From Capitella teleta (taxonomy: Eukaryota; Annelida; Polychaeta; Capitellidae): a DNA stretch of 64,000 nt. Below, piece after piece: positions 26,530 to 38,397 of this stretch; positions within the stretch are counted from its first letter, which is position 1, and the number at the start of each line of letters is the position of its first letter. The DNA is taken from positions 194,127-258,126 of the forward strand of contig KB300677.1 of the NCBI GenBank assembly GCA_000328365.1, written 5' to 3'. Below the pieces are notes generated by a model, which worked only from the letters and a program-made list of their open reading frames with translations, searched no databases and was not told the DNA's origin. Position numbers and translations under genes: made by a program.

Positions 26530-27570
26530 CTATGAGATACAAAACAGAGAAACCAAATGTTGCATCAGAACATTGTAGTAGTCGGCTTTCATATGCACAC
26601 CATCGACTGTCATCGATTTGAGGGGATGTGAAAGAGCAAATTCGTCGTAAAATCCGTTCCATTTGTCTGAAGAATTCAAGAATCGCGATTTCAACTGATC
26701 AAACAAAGCGTGATTCAATGTCAACAATTTTGAGTTGATCACGTGAGCATTCTTGCCGAAGACACGCGCTGAAGGTAGCCACACGAAATCCGTTGAAGTC
26801 GGGATCATTCGTTCGAATACCTTGATCAGGTAACGCAAGCGATGTTTGGTCACACTGACTGGTGCGGAAATCTCGTGGTTAAAAGGTGGCCCAAAAATGA
26901 TGAGATCTGGGGTATCTTCTCTCAGGTATTTCCTAAAGTAGAAATCTAAAGTGGTTCTGAATTCAGGTGGCAGTGAGATCGCTTCATCTGTGAGATAGGG
27001 CAACGGGAGGTGCTCAAGTTCAACGATCGACTCATCCTTCGTGCATCTCGTGAATCGACCCCCACAGGTGTAGCAAGGTCTTGTTGTTGCTTTTAGATTG
27101 ATGCGTGGAAGTTTCTTACGGTAATAACTGACATCAAGCTTTGGTTTATCCAATTCAGCTCTCAGGAGCCTGCAGTTATATTCGTTATCTTTCAAGACGT
27201 TGACCAACGCCAGGTAATGTCTGCGTCCAATGGAATCACCCATGGTCAAAACCCGTTTCCATCGTCGTTTAGCGAAGCACTGCGATAGAGGTGAGCTAGT
27301 GTGTATCTTCGGGTAACAGTAATCGGGGGTGAAATTCAGCCCTGAGGAACCGTTGCCAGGCAACTGCCAGTGGCCATTACCAGGGAAGTATCCACTCGCA
27401 AGCATTGTTTTCCGGAAGTTCCTCAGCGAGCACAGCCCGTCTTCTATGGCCGCGTTTGAAGGCATTATTTTCAACTGTAGAGTTGTATTATATGAGTACA
27501 TAGCACTCAAGATACCAGCAACACAAGTGAACCACCCAATGCATACACACCAGTTCTGTTTCCAGGACAT
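26530..27570 (-). CDS. SGNH/PC-esterase-like type II membrane protein
   Basis: An intronless frame of 346 aa. The first ATG is at 27570: an in-frame TAA lies just upstream, and the frame before this ATG holds only a TTG. A hydrophobic segment at residues 8-27 (CVCIGWFTCVAGILSAMYSY) after a short cytosolic tail predicts a signal anchor, hence a Golgi or surface type II protein. Catalytic signatures of the SGNH fold are present: GDS at 111-113 (TMGDSIGRRHY, nucleophile Ser113), a block III-like GPPFNHE, and the C-terminal D-x-x-H pair in TVDGVHM (Asp323, His326). Many cysteines and N-glycosylation sites (NGS, NSS) fit a lumenal domain. This arrangement resembles the PC-esterase/NXPE and plant TBL families, which act on sugar O-acetyl groups. 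The substrate here is unknown. The family call is confident; subfamily and substrate are not. Confidence 0.8.
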   Translation of the reverse strand: MSWKQNWCVCIGWFTCVAGILSAMYSYNTTLQLKIMPSNAAIEDGLCSLRNFRKTMLASGYFPGNGHWQLPGNGSSGLNFTPDYCYPKIHTSSPLSQCFAKRRWKRVLTMGDSIGRRHYLALVNVLKDNEYNCRLLRAELDKPKLDVSYYRKKLPRINLKATTRPCYTCGGRFTRCTKDESIVELEHLPLPYLTDEAISLPPEFRTTLDFYFRKYLREDTPDLIIFGPPFNHEISAPVSVTKHRLRYLIKVFERMIPTSTDFVWLPSARVFGKNAHVINSKLLTLNHALFDQLKSRFLNSSDKWNGFYDEFALSHPLKSMTVDGVHMKADYYNVLMQHLVSLFCIS

Positions 27571-29277
27571 TGCTTCGTTTGCTACCTGTTGCCAACACGA
27601 TTGTACTCCCAATTCTTATGCTTTCTATTCACGCAATACGCAATAGGTCGCCAAAGAGATATTCCAGGATACCGTTTCCTCAATGAGAGATAAAAGCATG
27701 GTCTGCTCCTCATGAGACGTCGTATTCGTTCACTGAATGTAACCGTTCCAGGCACGCGAGCTTCCTTGTCGACTCCGTTGCACACCTTGTCCAACCAGAC
27801 GACATCCCGGCAACGCGGCGTTCCAATACTGGTCGATACATCGAATCTTTCCTTCAAAGTCTGTAAAAAAAGAAAATATTCCATAGCGCGCCAGGGGAAT
27901 GGCAGGGAGGGGAGAGGGTTGTGTTGTGAAATAGTTCAACGCATATCTCTATGGCGATATTGATATCCGAATTGAGAAGGAAGATGAATGAACAAAGTCA
28001 ATAATTAACCACTCTGTTTCCCCAGAATCCGCATATGCTCTCGTCAGAGATAACAGATAGTTCATCCATGTGACGTCATCTTTATTGCTCGGATGTTTTC
28101 TTGTTTCTAGTATCTTCTAATGTGTTGTATTTTATAAGCGAAGTTACACCGGGAAGGGGATGATGAAAGAAGCAGGGTTGCGGTTAAGAAAGTGTATTAT
28201 CTGATATGTGGCGATAATAAAACGAAATTTATAAGTTATGTCAAAATATAATATTGTGGAATTGGTTAGAAATATCGGGTAATGATGTTGCTGACTAGCA
28301 GCTGGACTTGATCGGGCGCAAATATGGAGAACTTGACCGGTGAGCTAGCATGGCTTATAATAAGACACGGAAAAAAGAGACAGAGACGTCAAGGCGAGAA
28401 GGGGAGTGGCTACAGCTGCTCTCTGTGTGGAAGACAAACGAAAAGGTCATTGGGTCACGGGTACAATAATAATAAAGAGATCAAAAAGCTCAATCTGAGC
28501 ACCAATTTTTGGAAGAGAACTCCAAGGAAGAAAGTAAATAGTCAATTAGAGGAGAGAGAAAAATAATCTATGAAAAATGATGCGCAAATTGCCTATAATG
28601 TCGCCTAAAATGGTTTTCGACTAAACACTGACAAATATGATGAAATATTTCATTTTCTTCGAGGACTCGACATCGCTTGTATTACCTTACTAAGAGAAAT
28701 ATTATTATCTTTTTTTAATAATCAATAATTTATGCAATTAATTGCGTTAATGACCACCATGACCTTAATCTTTGAGATAATTAAATTAAACTACGTTCTC
28801 AGCAAGATGTATATACTAGGAGTACACTGTGTAAATTTCAATGCAACAGCTAGCATAACAACTGAGATATCGATCTTTGAGTATATCATAATTACTATTA
28901 TGCAAGATTACGCAATACATGTGCATCCCAGCGCAGTAATAGTGGTATCCACTGTATATATGAATATATGTAGCACCATATAACATGTATTTAGCACTTG
29001 AAATTGATATTTTATACCGCTATATATCTAAAGATATGTGACAATACTGATTCGGCCAGACGAATCTGAGAACAAAAAAAAACAAAACAAGATGGCCGCC
29101 TTTTCCGGCAAAACTCGGCATAATTGAAAGGTAGTACATGTATATCATTTCAATCGCGGTTGCTGAGGCACGATTCAGTAGGAATAATTACACAGATAAC
29201 TCTTATGAGTGACCTAGGGGCTGAGATATATTGCATATATAGCTGCCGGTGACGACCATTAAAAAAAAAAAAAAAGA

Positions 29278-29327
29278 NNNNNNNNNNNNNNNNNNNNNNN
29301 NNNNNNNNNNNNNNNNNNNNNNNNNNN
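29278..29327. other. Assembly gap (50 N)
   Basis: Exactly 50 Ns directly after a poly-A run; a scaffolding gap of nominal length. Any upstream KLHDC10 exon in it would be invisible. Confidence 1.
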
Positions 29328-29650
29328 TATTTGACTGTTTATTATTTTTGAGAGCAATCCATATTATATATGCATTGTGTGAGTACTAATTAAAGAGATA
29401 ATGTGTCAAAGAAAAGGTCCAACCCTTCAGGAAGTGATAGTACCCTAATTTTCCGATTTCTTCCACCCCCCCCCTACTGTGTTAAAACACTGAAAAATAC
29501 ATCCTCTCCAAATCGGATTTTTGTACACTTTTTGGCTCACATACTAGACACTATGAGGTACCAGAATCCACCAAAAGAAATTCTGTTGCAGTTGGTTCTA
29601 CGTCAAACCATAATTTGACTGGACGAAAAGAAGCTGGCGCGAAAACAAAC

Positions 29651-29677
29651 TCATAACGTTAATTAAATGCGTTATGA
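29651..29677. repeat. TCATAACG inverted pair
   Basis: TCATAACG (29651-29658) and CGTTATGA (29670-29677) face each other with an 11-bp spacer, a close-spaced member of the dispersed motif family. Confidence 0.7.
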
Positions 29678-31270
29678 TTGATAAGACGAAAAAATTCTCA
29701 CACTGAAGATCGCTTCAAACGAAAAACAATTATATTCCACAATACAAGTAACAATGCGCTTAAAATCTTATTTCTCTTGTAGAATATGCATAAGATATCT
29801 TAAAAATAACATTGATTGTGCATTTTGGAATTAATATTGCATAATTTGTTTTAAATATTTGCGCCGATTTCGATCGTATTCTGAGGCTGAAATTCTTCGA
29901 ATACACATCTCCTGAGAGATGATGAATCTTGCTGCACGATGAATATTCGGCCGAAAGTTTTCAGGAAACTCTACCCGAAAGATGGCTCCAATGGCTCCTC
30001 AGGTTCTGTAATGCTCACATATATATTTGCTCTGTTTAATCTATGTGTGTCAGGCTGGACGGATCTACCTTTGGGCCTACTTTAATTTACGCCATTGTGC
30101 CCTGTATACACTAATACAGTAATACACTCACTCACTGCAATGGTTTATAGACAAATAGTGACTATATTAGTATATACTACAGCCATGATCATGATGGCGA
30201 CCTCACATATGACTGTTGCCTGGAAAATATGATTATGAGCATCTTGATAATGCTCTTTTGAGTCCCTCTGTAGGTCTCGGTCACTGATGAGGCTGGGCAC
30301 CAGTGGCTGTAGCTTCCCAAGGTTAGCGGAGCAGTTCATACACTAGTACACACTGTGTGTGCACTACACTACGGCTCGGGGAGCTACAGTGGCTGGTTCT
30401 AAGAACTGATCACTCAGCCTCACTACAGGTTACGAGGGCAGTACAGTGAGACGCCATCATTATAAATATCATTATGACGTGGTGGGTCTCGTTGTTTGGT
30501 TAACGCATTGAAGCTCAGCTTACGAACTATGATTTCTAGGATACCACAATCGTGATATTTATGAGAGTTTGACTTTAAGATGCTGCATCACTATTCACTG
30601 CATTGACTATGACTAATAATTAATTTTGGTCTGGAATTAAATTGTGCCCAAAACGAGTTCTACAAAACCAAAGATATAATGGTTTCCCCCATAAAAATGA
30701 ACTAAACAATACTTTTCTCCTCTCTTTGAAATTGCGGTCACATGACCTCTTCACGTGAGCATTGTAACGTGTAAATAAACCAAAGCACACAGATAACAAA
30801 CTCCGATGTAAACCAACTCACAGCAGTGTTTTGCAAACGCATGCATATCATTAGCACTGGTTTATGACTTTTTGTACTTTATCAGTCAGTCAATGAACAA
30901 TTGATTAAATTTTATGCATGAGCAGAAAAGTGAAAGAGCGTTGTTCACACCACGCTTTCACTTTACTGCTTCTCGCATAGCTTTTGCATTAACCTCGGCA
31001 TTTGCTGAGTGTTGCACCGCAAAGTCTATAAACGGCATTTAATCTAATCTTAAGTTCTCACCAAAATATCATTGAACAACGGATAATCAGGAATCAGGAA
31101 AGTTTATTGAAAAGTTCACAGGGGTCGGTTGCTTGATGCTCTGTTGGTCATTTAACGGGAGGTGGGGCGTTGTTTACAGTCCGGTGTACTAATGAAATGC
31201 AGCTCATCACTTTTCTAATTGTTTTGTTAAATCACATTGAGCGCTTGATGATCTCGTTGCTCGTTTTCAG

Positions 31271-32818
31271 CGTACCCCCACGAGGGCCCATGTGCTCGCA
31301 GCGGTCATCGCGTAGTGTGCACCGCCAGTGACCTCTTCTGCTACGGGGGCTACAACCCAGACTACGAAAACACGGAAGCCGACGAATACGAGGATGAAGA
31401 GGACACAGTGGCCGCCACTTACCCACTCTTCCGAGAGGTCGGCTCAACGGCGCGTTGCCCTTTTTGCACTTAATGACATTTCTGCACTTGTTTGTTCAGT
31501 TGTGGCGGTATAATTTTGCATCTCGCAAATGGACGAGGTTAACGACCAGAGGGAGCATGCCCTCGGAGCTTGCGTCTCACTCAGGTATCTTTGGGTTCTT
31601 TCTGCTCGTCTGCTGTTGGAACATCTCTTCTCCTTCAGCCACTCTGCTTGGAAACAACATGTTTGTTCTCGGTGGCAGTGGCATTCCTTTCGGCTACACC
31701 GCCAGCCAGGAGCTGCACATCTACAATCTCCGGACCAACACTTGGCAGAAACTGGCGTGCAGAGGCGAGAAGCCGCCCCGCCTCTACGGACACGTGGGGC
31801 TCCCGATTGCTGTCCTGCGCTCGTATTTATATTTGTTGACTTGCAGACGGTGAACATCATCGACAAGTATTTGTATCGGTTTGGGGGAACGACTGGGTGG
31901 GAATACAACGGCCAAGTGCATCGATTGGATCTGCAGACTCACGAATGGAGTCTAATCGCCAAAGAGGACAACAAATCGCCTGGAAAAAGGTATCGATTCA
32001 CAGTCATCCGGAGTTATACAAACAGAGGAAGCTTTACCTTTTTTTTTTTTCAGATATCGGCATGAATCGGTCTGCTACAAAAATGAAATGTATATTTTTG
32101 GAGGGGGTCAATCGGATTGCGTGTACGATTTTGAAAAGGTCTGGTCAGCTAACTTCTTGTGCATATTATTTTTTATAACTTTTTTTTTTTTGAATCTTCA
32201 GTTGCCGGTGTTTCATCTGGATGATTTTTCTTGGCGATATTGTCGAACAAAAGGAGACGCCTCAGGTATCTGTGACGAGGCAGCCGATTTATCTCTTGAT
32301 TGTCAATGTTTTAGTTCAAACAGGTTTTCCCCCTGCACGGCGTTGCCATTCGTGTGTTTCGCACAAAAAAGGTACGCGCAATTGCAGGCCTGAGTTGATA
32401 AATCTTTTCTCAGATGTTTTCATATCTGGCGGGTACAACGGCAGGGATGTTTTCGATGACATTTGGCATTTGAACCTTGACCTCATGCAATGGATGTGTC
32501 TTTCGGCAAAAATTCCCAAACCGACGTACTTTCACGCAGCAGCTCTGACGCCCGTATGTGATCGTTACTGCGTGCTCTCGTTAACTAATTAACCAATTAA
32601 CTTGACAGGGCGGCGATCGGATGTTTATATTTGGAGGCCTGCATGGTATCAACGACCAGCGAACAGCCGATTTCTATGAAATTTGGCTCAAAGTGCCGTC
32701 GCTTCGAGAAATGACCTGGCAGTATTTCAGCACAAACTGCCCAAAGTTAATTTGCAGTGAACCAAACCAGCTGCTACACCTAGGAATTCCTGCCGATCTC
32801 GTGCACAGAATTTCCTGA
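31271..32818 (+). CDS. KLHDC10: KLHDC10, kelch-repeat substrate receptor (5' exon missing)
   Basis: Kelch beta-propeller orthologous to vertebrate KLHDC10 (Drosophila Slim). The vertebrate protein is a Cullin-2 E3 substrate receptor that reads C-terminal degrons and also affects ASK1 signalling through PP5. Exons: 31271-31437, 31500-31584, 31639-31793, 31847-31989, 32054-32138, 32202-32265, 32324-32371, 32414-32553, 32609-32818, all in phase, giving 365 residues. Diagnostic stretches are YGGYNPDY, ELWRYNFAS, LGGSGIPFG, RFGGTTG, FPPARRCHSCV and ISGGYNGRDVFDDIW, followed by a C-terminal EIWLKVPSL...QLLHLGIP tail matching the region after the last blade in human KLHDC10 (442 aa). The first exon here begins in phase 1, so an upstream exon with the start codon exists but is not securely seen. 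AATAAA signals at 33049-33054 and about 33073 fit a short 3' UTR. Confidence 0.92.
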
Positions 32819-33767
32819 TGCTTTCCGATTGATGTTGATTTCAGGGTCCTCTGTTTTATGAATATATTAGTTTCAATGTTGTTCTGTATCTGTCTCTGTT
32901 TCCTCTCGAGGAAGCTTTTAACCAGCTTCAAATTGTGCCGGCACAATTTCTTTTTTTGCGTGTGTGTGCATTGAACACATTCAGCGCCATTTGTTTGTTT
33001 TCATTGAGGATTTTCATCTTTGGCGGTGAATATTTAGACTGTGCACAGAATAAACCTTGTGTTGTGCGTGCAATAAAATATTTTGAAAGGCTTTCATTTG
33101 CGTTTTCCCTGCATGCATTTCTTTTCAATCTGCCGCAACTGAACAAAACCTCTTGTTTTATTCCAACCTGAAATTTTGATGCTCTCAGGGCATCAATTGC
33201 TGGTTTTATGACATTTGACCTTTGAAATTTGCAATTTTAAATTGGTGAGTGACCATTTTTGTCAAATTAATGGCAGTAACCTCGCCCAAAATCCGTAATA
33301 ATAAAGGAACACACATCGAATCTTAGAATATTTTAGAGCATATTCTTTGATTTAACGTGAAAGCATAACGTTTGCAAAATCATAACGCACTTTCATCCTA
33401 TGAGATCTACTTTCCAGCTCAGGGATACATAATTGTGAAAAAGGAAGACTCATGGAGTATAATTTAATGATACAATCAAAATTATTAAAATAATCGCTAA
33501 ATTCATTTTAAGGGGCGATTGACTATAGATAGGCTAAATATTTATTTGATACTTTGTTGGATTTTGGTGATGATCTATTTGTTTTGTCGGAACGTTTGAA
33601 GATTCAGAGGTGTTCCTCGGCACTTCCTGTTATGAATTGAGATTACTTTCGCTGTTAAATTAGTCATCTCCATTTGCTCTGTTTTCTCTTAATTCATTGT
33701 TTGAGACAGAATTGCTATCGTAGAGATTTTTGAAAGTCATATTTGAGTCATCGTTGATTTATCAGAA

Positions 33768-36700
33768 ATGTTTGCCGGTTATCAAGGTGGCCCTGCGGCT
33801 GCTAGCTCAGGTACTTATTCAACCATAACAATGATTGTGATACAGTATTAATACATTATGAGTATAATATTTATGAGTATGCACACTAAATTGATTAAAT
33901 ATACTAAATACTAATTATAAATGATAATGAATATTTATTATCAGTTATGTTACTCTGACTATTCTGACATCAGATGACCGTCTGAGTCTGCACTAAGATT
34001 ATGTTAATTACTCACACAACTTGCTGTAAATGTAAATCACTAGTAACTTAGTTAGTAAGTGTGAACAATAAAGACAGTCTCAGTCTGATCACTCTGAATG
34101 ACTCATGACTATCATGGTTTGAACACTACTTTAGTAGTTGAGTAGTTGAACACTACTCAGCATGGTTTGAACACTACTTTATTCCACGACCACAGTTCAG
34201 CGTACATCCCATATGATATAGCATGATTATATGGCCGTATGCAGTATGTGCTTTTTGAATCATTTCTTGGTCAGCCACACCTTCTGTTGTCTGGTTGTTA
34301 GCGAAACCGTAAAATATATTTTCTTGCTTCAAAATTAGAGGAATGCTTATTTTGTGAATACTCTATAGGCAATGAAATTGTGCTAAATTAGGATGAATAA
34401 CGAATATCAGTGAGTACTAGGAGATATTTTTGGTGGATTTTTAAGTTAAACAATCGGACTCGATCGTAGGAAAGTTTATGTTTTTTCTAATACCTTGGCA
34501 ATCGAGTTCCCTTTCCTGAAATTTTTGCTTACTTATTCGAAAGAATAGATGAGCCATGAATTCAGAGCCTGGTACCCTTTTAACCCTGAGCGCATCTTTT
34601 TTGAAAAATTTGCAAAGTCTTAAATTTTTTCCTCAGATCTAAACCGTCCAGAATTGATGGAAGAAGTGAAGCTGTATCGCTCAGCCAGGGAGCGAGAAAA
34701 GTGAGTCAAAGAGAAATCGAATGAAATGAACGTTCAGCTGCCCCTCGTTGTCTCTGCGTTCACTTTATCATAATGCGTATCACTTGCGATTGATCAATTT
34801 TTATTTTTAATTCAGTTATTTTCTTTCAGTTACGACAACATTGCCGATCTGTACGCCGTTGTAAACACTCTTCAGTGCCTGGAGAAGGCATACATCAAAG
34901 ACAGCGTGACCCCCAAAGAGTGAGACCCCCCCCCCCTTGGCTCTTCTCTCCGCTACTTCACTTTCCTCTCTCAGATACACAGCTGCGTGCTCCAAACTCC
35001 TCGTTCAGTACAAAGCAGCGTTCAAACAAGTGCAAGGAGAGGAGTTCCCTTCGATTGAGGCGTTTGTGAAGAAATGCAGAGTAAGCGGAACGCTGGTTGT
35101 GTTTGTCGATGAAATAGTTCCGTCTCATCCAGTTAGACTGTCCAGCCGCTTTGGAGCGAATCAAAGAGGACAGGCCGATCACCATCAAGGACGACAAGGG
35201 AAACACGAGCAAGTGCATTGCTGACATCGTTTCCGTGAGTCCCGTGAAATGGAAGGTTTGCGTTGCTCACCGTTTGTTTTTTTTAAGTTGTTCATTACGA
35301 TTATGGATAAATTGCGGTTGGAGATTCGAGCCATGGATGAGGTGAGGCCGATCGCTCGTGCGTGTACTTGACCTTTCAAGATGGTTTGCAGATTCATCCG
35401 GATATGAGGGAGCTCATGGAGACCATGAACAGGCTCAGTCTTCTTCCTGCTGATTTCGAGGGCAAGGTCAAAGTTCGACAATGGTCAGTTTTCAACGTTT
35501 AGTTTTCTCTTGTTACATACAACCACAGAAGTTAAATACCTTGATAAAAAGTGAGTTTGATTCGGCTGCAGGCTCTTTTGCTCTTGAAACGCCCGTTTTA
35601 GCATCTACCGCTGACTAGGGAGTCTCCAGGGGCTAACTAGATTGGGCAACTGAAAGGAAACCCGGCATATAACTTGCATGCGCTTTCTCATGTCATAACG
35701 CACCTTTGTGCTGATGTCATAACGCACTTTTGTGCTGATATCATAACGCACTTTGTGCTCATGTCATAACGCACCTTTAAATATATCCTCGCTCATGACA
35801 ACCAAGAAGCACTTTGAGGCGTGACTTCTGTTTATGGCCTTGAAGATTTGAATGACGTAAACAGAACTACGCTTCCATTCTTCTTCTGTAATTGAAGTCA
35901 TAAAACTCAGATTATATATGCGACAGTTCCAACAAAAGCAACCCTGAAGAAGTTCCCGATGGGGAAGTTCATTCATGACGATAACTCACTGTGGTCACCA
36001 TTAAAACGTGCTTGTTACATGTTTTACATCAGCCATGTCGGTTTACCAGTTCGCGTCGAGAAGGAATTTTTTGTTGTCACAGACTTCAGTCTTGAGTCTC
36101 CATTCTCAGGAATAATTTTTCTTGTTTCTCCATTTTAAGAGTTAAATGCTGGACGATACGATTCTCTAAATCAGCTGAAGGTTGTTAACCAAGCGACCGT
36201 GAGGCACTCGGGGAGCGACCTCAACCTCCGTTTCGAATCAAGGGCGTGCACCTTCACTCACTCAAAGACAGGTTTAACTTATTACACGCAATTAAAGACA
36301 GGAAACGGGAGGTCTTTCTGCTTTTAATTCACCATATTTCAAGTATCAGTTATAAGCCTCAATGCAAATAGCGAGTTATGAAGGAATAGTTTTTCCCCCC
36401 TTGTCAGCATGAAAAGATCATGCTACCGTGAGATTTGTAGGTTCAGATCTTCTGTCCTCACCACTCACGCCCCTCCCGCACTCGGCTCGTGACTCGTGTT
36501 CGTCGCGCCCCCTGGCGAGCCACCGTTAATCTTTTTCTTCCCTTCTTTGTCTGTCCGCTGTGTCCTTTTTTCGTCCTGCTCCCTGAGGCTTCCTTACTCC
36601 CCACCCCCCTCCTTCACTCTCATCCACTCTTCTTCTCTGCATTCTTCTCTTTCTTCTCTTTTCTGCAAACTTCCTACTGTTTTTGTGTTATAAATTCCAG

Positions 36701-37316
36701 TATTTTTCCCCTGGTTTTGTGTGTTTTTTTTTTCCTTTTTCTCTCGTTGATTGAATTCAATAGGTTGACAGTCAGGACGTGTTTTTTTTGTTGAGACCTA
36801 TTCAACTTAATTGAAGGGAAAGATTCCTTTGTGGGGAGATTATCTTCAATACGTGGATCAATCGTTTCATTTTCGTGGGATTTCGATTGATGATCACGTG
36901 AAACCACGAGGTTTGGTTTTGATGCAAAATTTGAGCAGATCTGATCTAAAAAAATTAAAATCCGAAATCTGAAACATAATTTTAAAGCAGATTGACTAAG
37001 CATTTTTATTCCAATCTCTCTCCATACGCGGCACAGAGCTACACACCCATTTGTTGATTCTCACAACTTTTTTTTTATGGGGCGAAATGTTTTCGAATTT
37101 TCTTTATTTGCAGTTGAGTTGATATTTTTGCTGGGTTTTTAAGAATACGATCTGAGGATGTGAAGTTTGTGGTTTGATGCATCATCTCTTTGCAGGTTGG
37201 ACACCCTCGGGTCAATGCAGGCCTCAGACGAACTGACCGATGTGCAAGTTCGGCAAATGCTCTTTGATCTGGAGTCCGCCTACGGATCATTCAACGGAGT
37301 GCTACACAATGCTTGA
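33768..37316 (+). CDS. VPS28: VPS28, ESCRT-I subunit
   Basis: Endosomal sorting protein that joins TSG101 and VPS37 in ESCRT-I and links it to ESCRT-II through its C-terminal helical domain. Exons: 33768-33810, 34637-34700, 34830-34919, 34975-35080, 35133-35234, 35288-35341, 35392-35483, 37196-37316. They give 223 aa against 221 in human, so it is complete. Near-identical blocks include [49 protein letters not shown] and the terminal VLHNA. The start ATG gives MFAGYQ, matching the family's short variable N-terminus. Introns 3-5 are only 52-55 bp, while the last is 1.7 kb and carries the TCATAACG tandem repeat. A polyadenylation signal ATTAAA lies at about 37379. It is 0.95 kb downstream of KLHDC10 on the same strand, with separate signals. 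Confidence 0.96.
35693..35778. repeat. Four-copy 24-bp tandem repeat with TCATAACGCACYTT core
   Basis: In the last VPS28 intron, TCATAACGCAC(C/T)TT starts at 35693, 35717, 35741 and 35764, separated by TGTGCTGATG-like spacers. It is a local expansion of the motif dispersed over the window. Confidence 0.9.
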
Positions 37317-38258
37317 ATCTTCTTAGTACATTATTTTATGTGTAAATATTATTATATAATATATTGCTGTACATGGCTGATTAAAATTGTTATACTTGGA
37401 ACAATTGTTTTGCTTTTATTATTTAATTTATTCATTTGTTTTCTTTTGTGAGGTTTTAATTACTTTTCACCTGAATTCTTGACTCATGTATGTCCTTGTA
37501 TATCGGGTAGAGTCGTCTAACTTGTGAGTTCTGTATTTCTAATCAGCGATTTTTTTTTTCCATCTTTTCAATATGTTTTTTTTTTTTCTTTTTTTTTTTT
37601 CTTGGCTTTCTTCCACCACGAAGCAACGTGTATACCTGCCTCATGTATCTATCAGTATTTACAGTGAGGATATCTGTATAAACACAAGTTAATGCAATAT
37701 TCTTTCTGCAATATGAAAAACCAACCCACACGTTAATTACATAATCTACCTTTCATATAATTTTGCCTTGCTCAAATGAAACCCTGGATACCGTGACGTA
37801 ATCACTTTGACCCGATTCAGCGGTTCTGAAAATTAGCCTTTTGCGTTGAGTTCAGGCGAATAAAAGCCACCCCCCTCCCCCTGAGGCATTCAGACCCGAC
37901 CCCTTGATTGAGAGAAGGGGAAAAATGCGCTTCGCTGGAGGCACCTGTGGAAGATCTCGCTCAACGTCGCCGCGAGGTTGCATGTCTCACAACCAATTAA
38001 TGAATATGCATATAAGATCATGAATATGCATTAGCTGTATGGGTGTTGTTGTAAGACGCCAGGCATGAACAATTACACGCCTTGTTAGAGATGGGCGACA
38101 GGTGATGGCCTGAGGACATTTATACCAACAGGTGGAAGTGTCACACTTGTACTCTATTTTGGACCAAGAGCAAAGGTCGTTGAGTGCAGATTCGCAGGGC
38201 GTCCAGGTGAACTAAAGGGTTGTATCCAAGGGAATAGAACCAAGTGGTGTTTTGTTAT

Positions 38259-38264
38259 TTTTAT
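38259..38264 (-). terminator. Polyadenylation signal of the CABIT gene
   Basis: TTTATT on the plus strand reads AATAAA on the minus strand, 134 bp after the CABIT stop codon. A single canonical hexamer at an ordinary distance. Confidence 0.5.
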
Positions 38265-38397
38265 TCCGTCTATCACAGGCCACACGTGACTCCATGGTAC
38301 TCCCCTCGATTAAAACGGCGGTTCTGTTTCTCAAGACAAAAATAATTCATGAAATCGACACTTTAATTAATGCTAAAGTTGACATCGTCGGTTATCA

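Larger units (their letters stand above)
27571..31270. other. Spacer with assembly gap, upstream of KLHDC10
   Basis: I see no secure gene. A minus-strand open frame at 27582-27884 starts after a good acceptor (tttttttacag) and could be a 5' exon of the esterase gene, but it is out of frame with it. A 16-nt plus-strand candidate first exon for KLHDC10 lies at 28324-28339 (see findings). An imperfect palindrome centred near 30340 brackets a 20-bp arm at about 30298 (16 of 20 matches), a possible decayed MITE. A 50-N gap interrupts 29278-29327. Confidence 0.5.

Noticed and set aside
27570-27612. Extended 360-codon start of the esterase
   Set aside because: The first codon is TTG, with an in-frame TAA just upstream. 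The first ATG is at 27570 and leads directly into a signal anchor.
27582-27884. Minus-strand open frame upstream of the esterase
   Set aside because: It follows a good acceptor but overlaps the esterase start region in another frame and matches nothing known. At most it is a 5' UTR exon.
35693-35778. CRISPR-like spaced repeats
   Set aside because: The four units are continuous 24-bp tandem copies without unique spacers, in an animal intron; they belong to the TCATAACG family.
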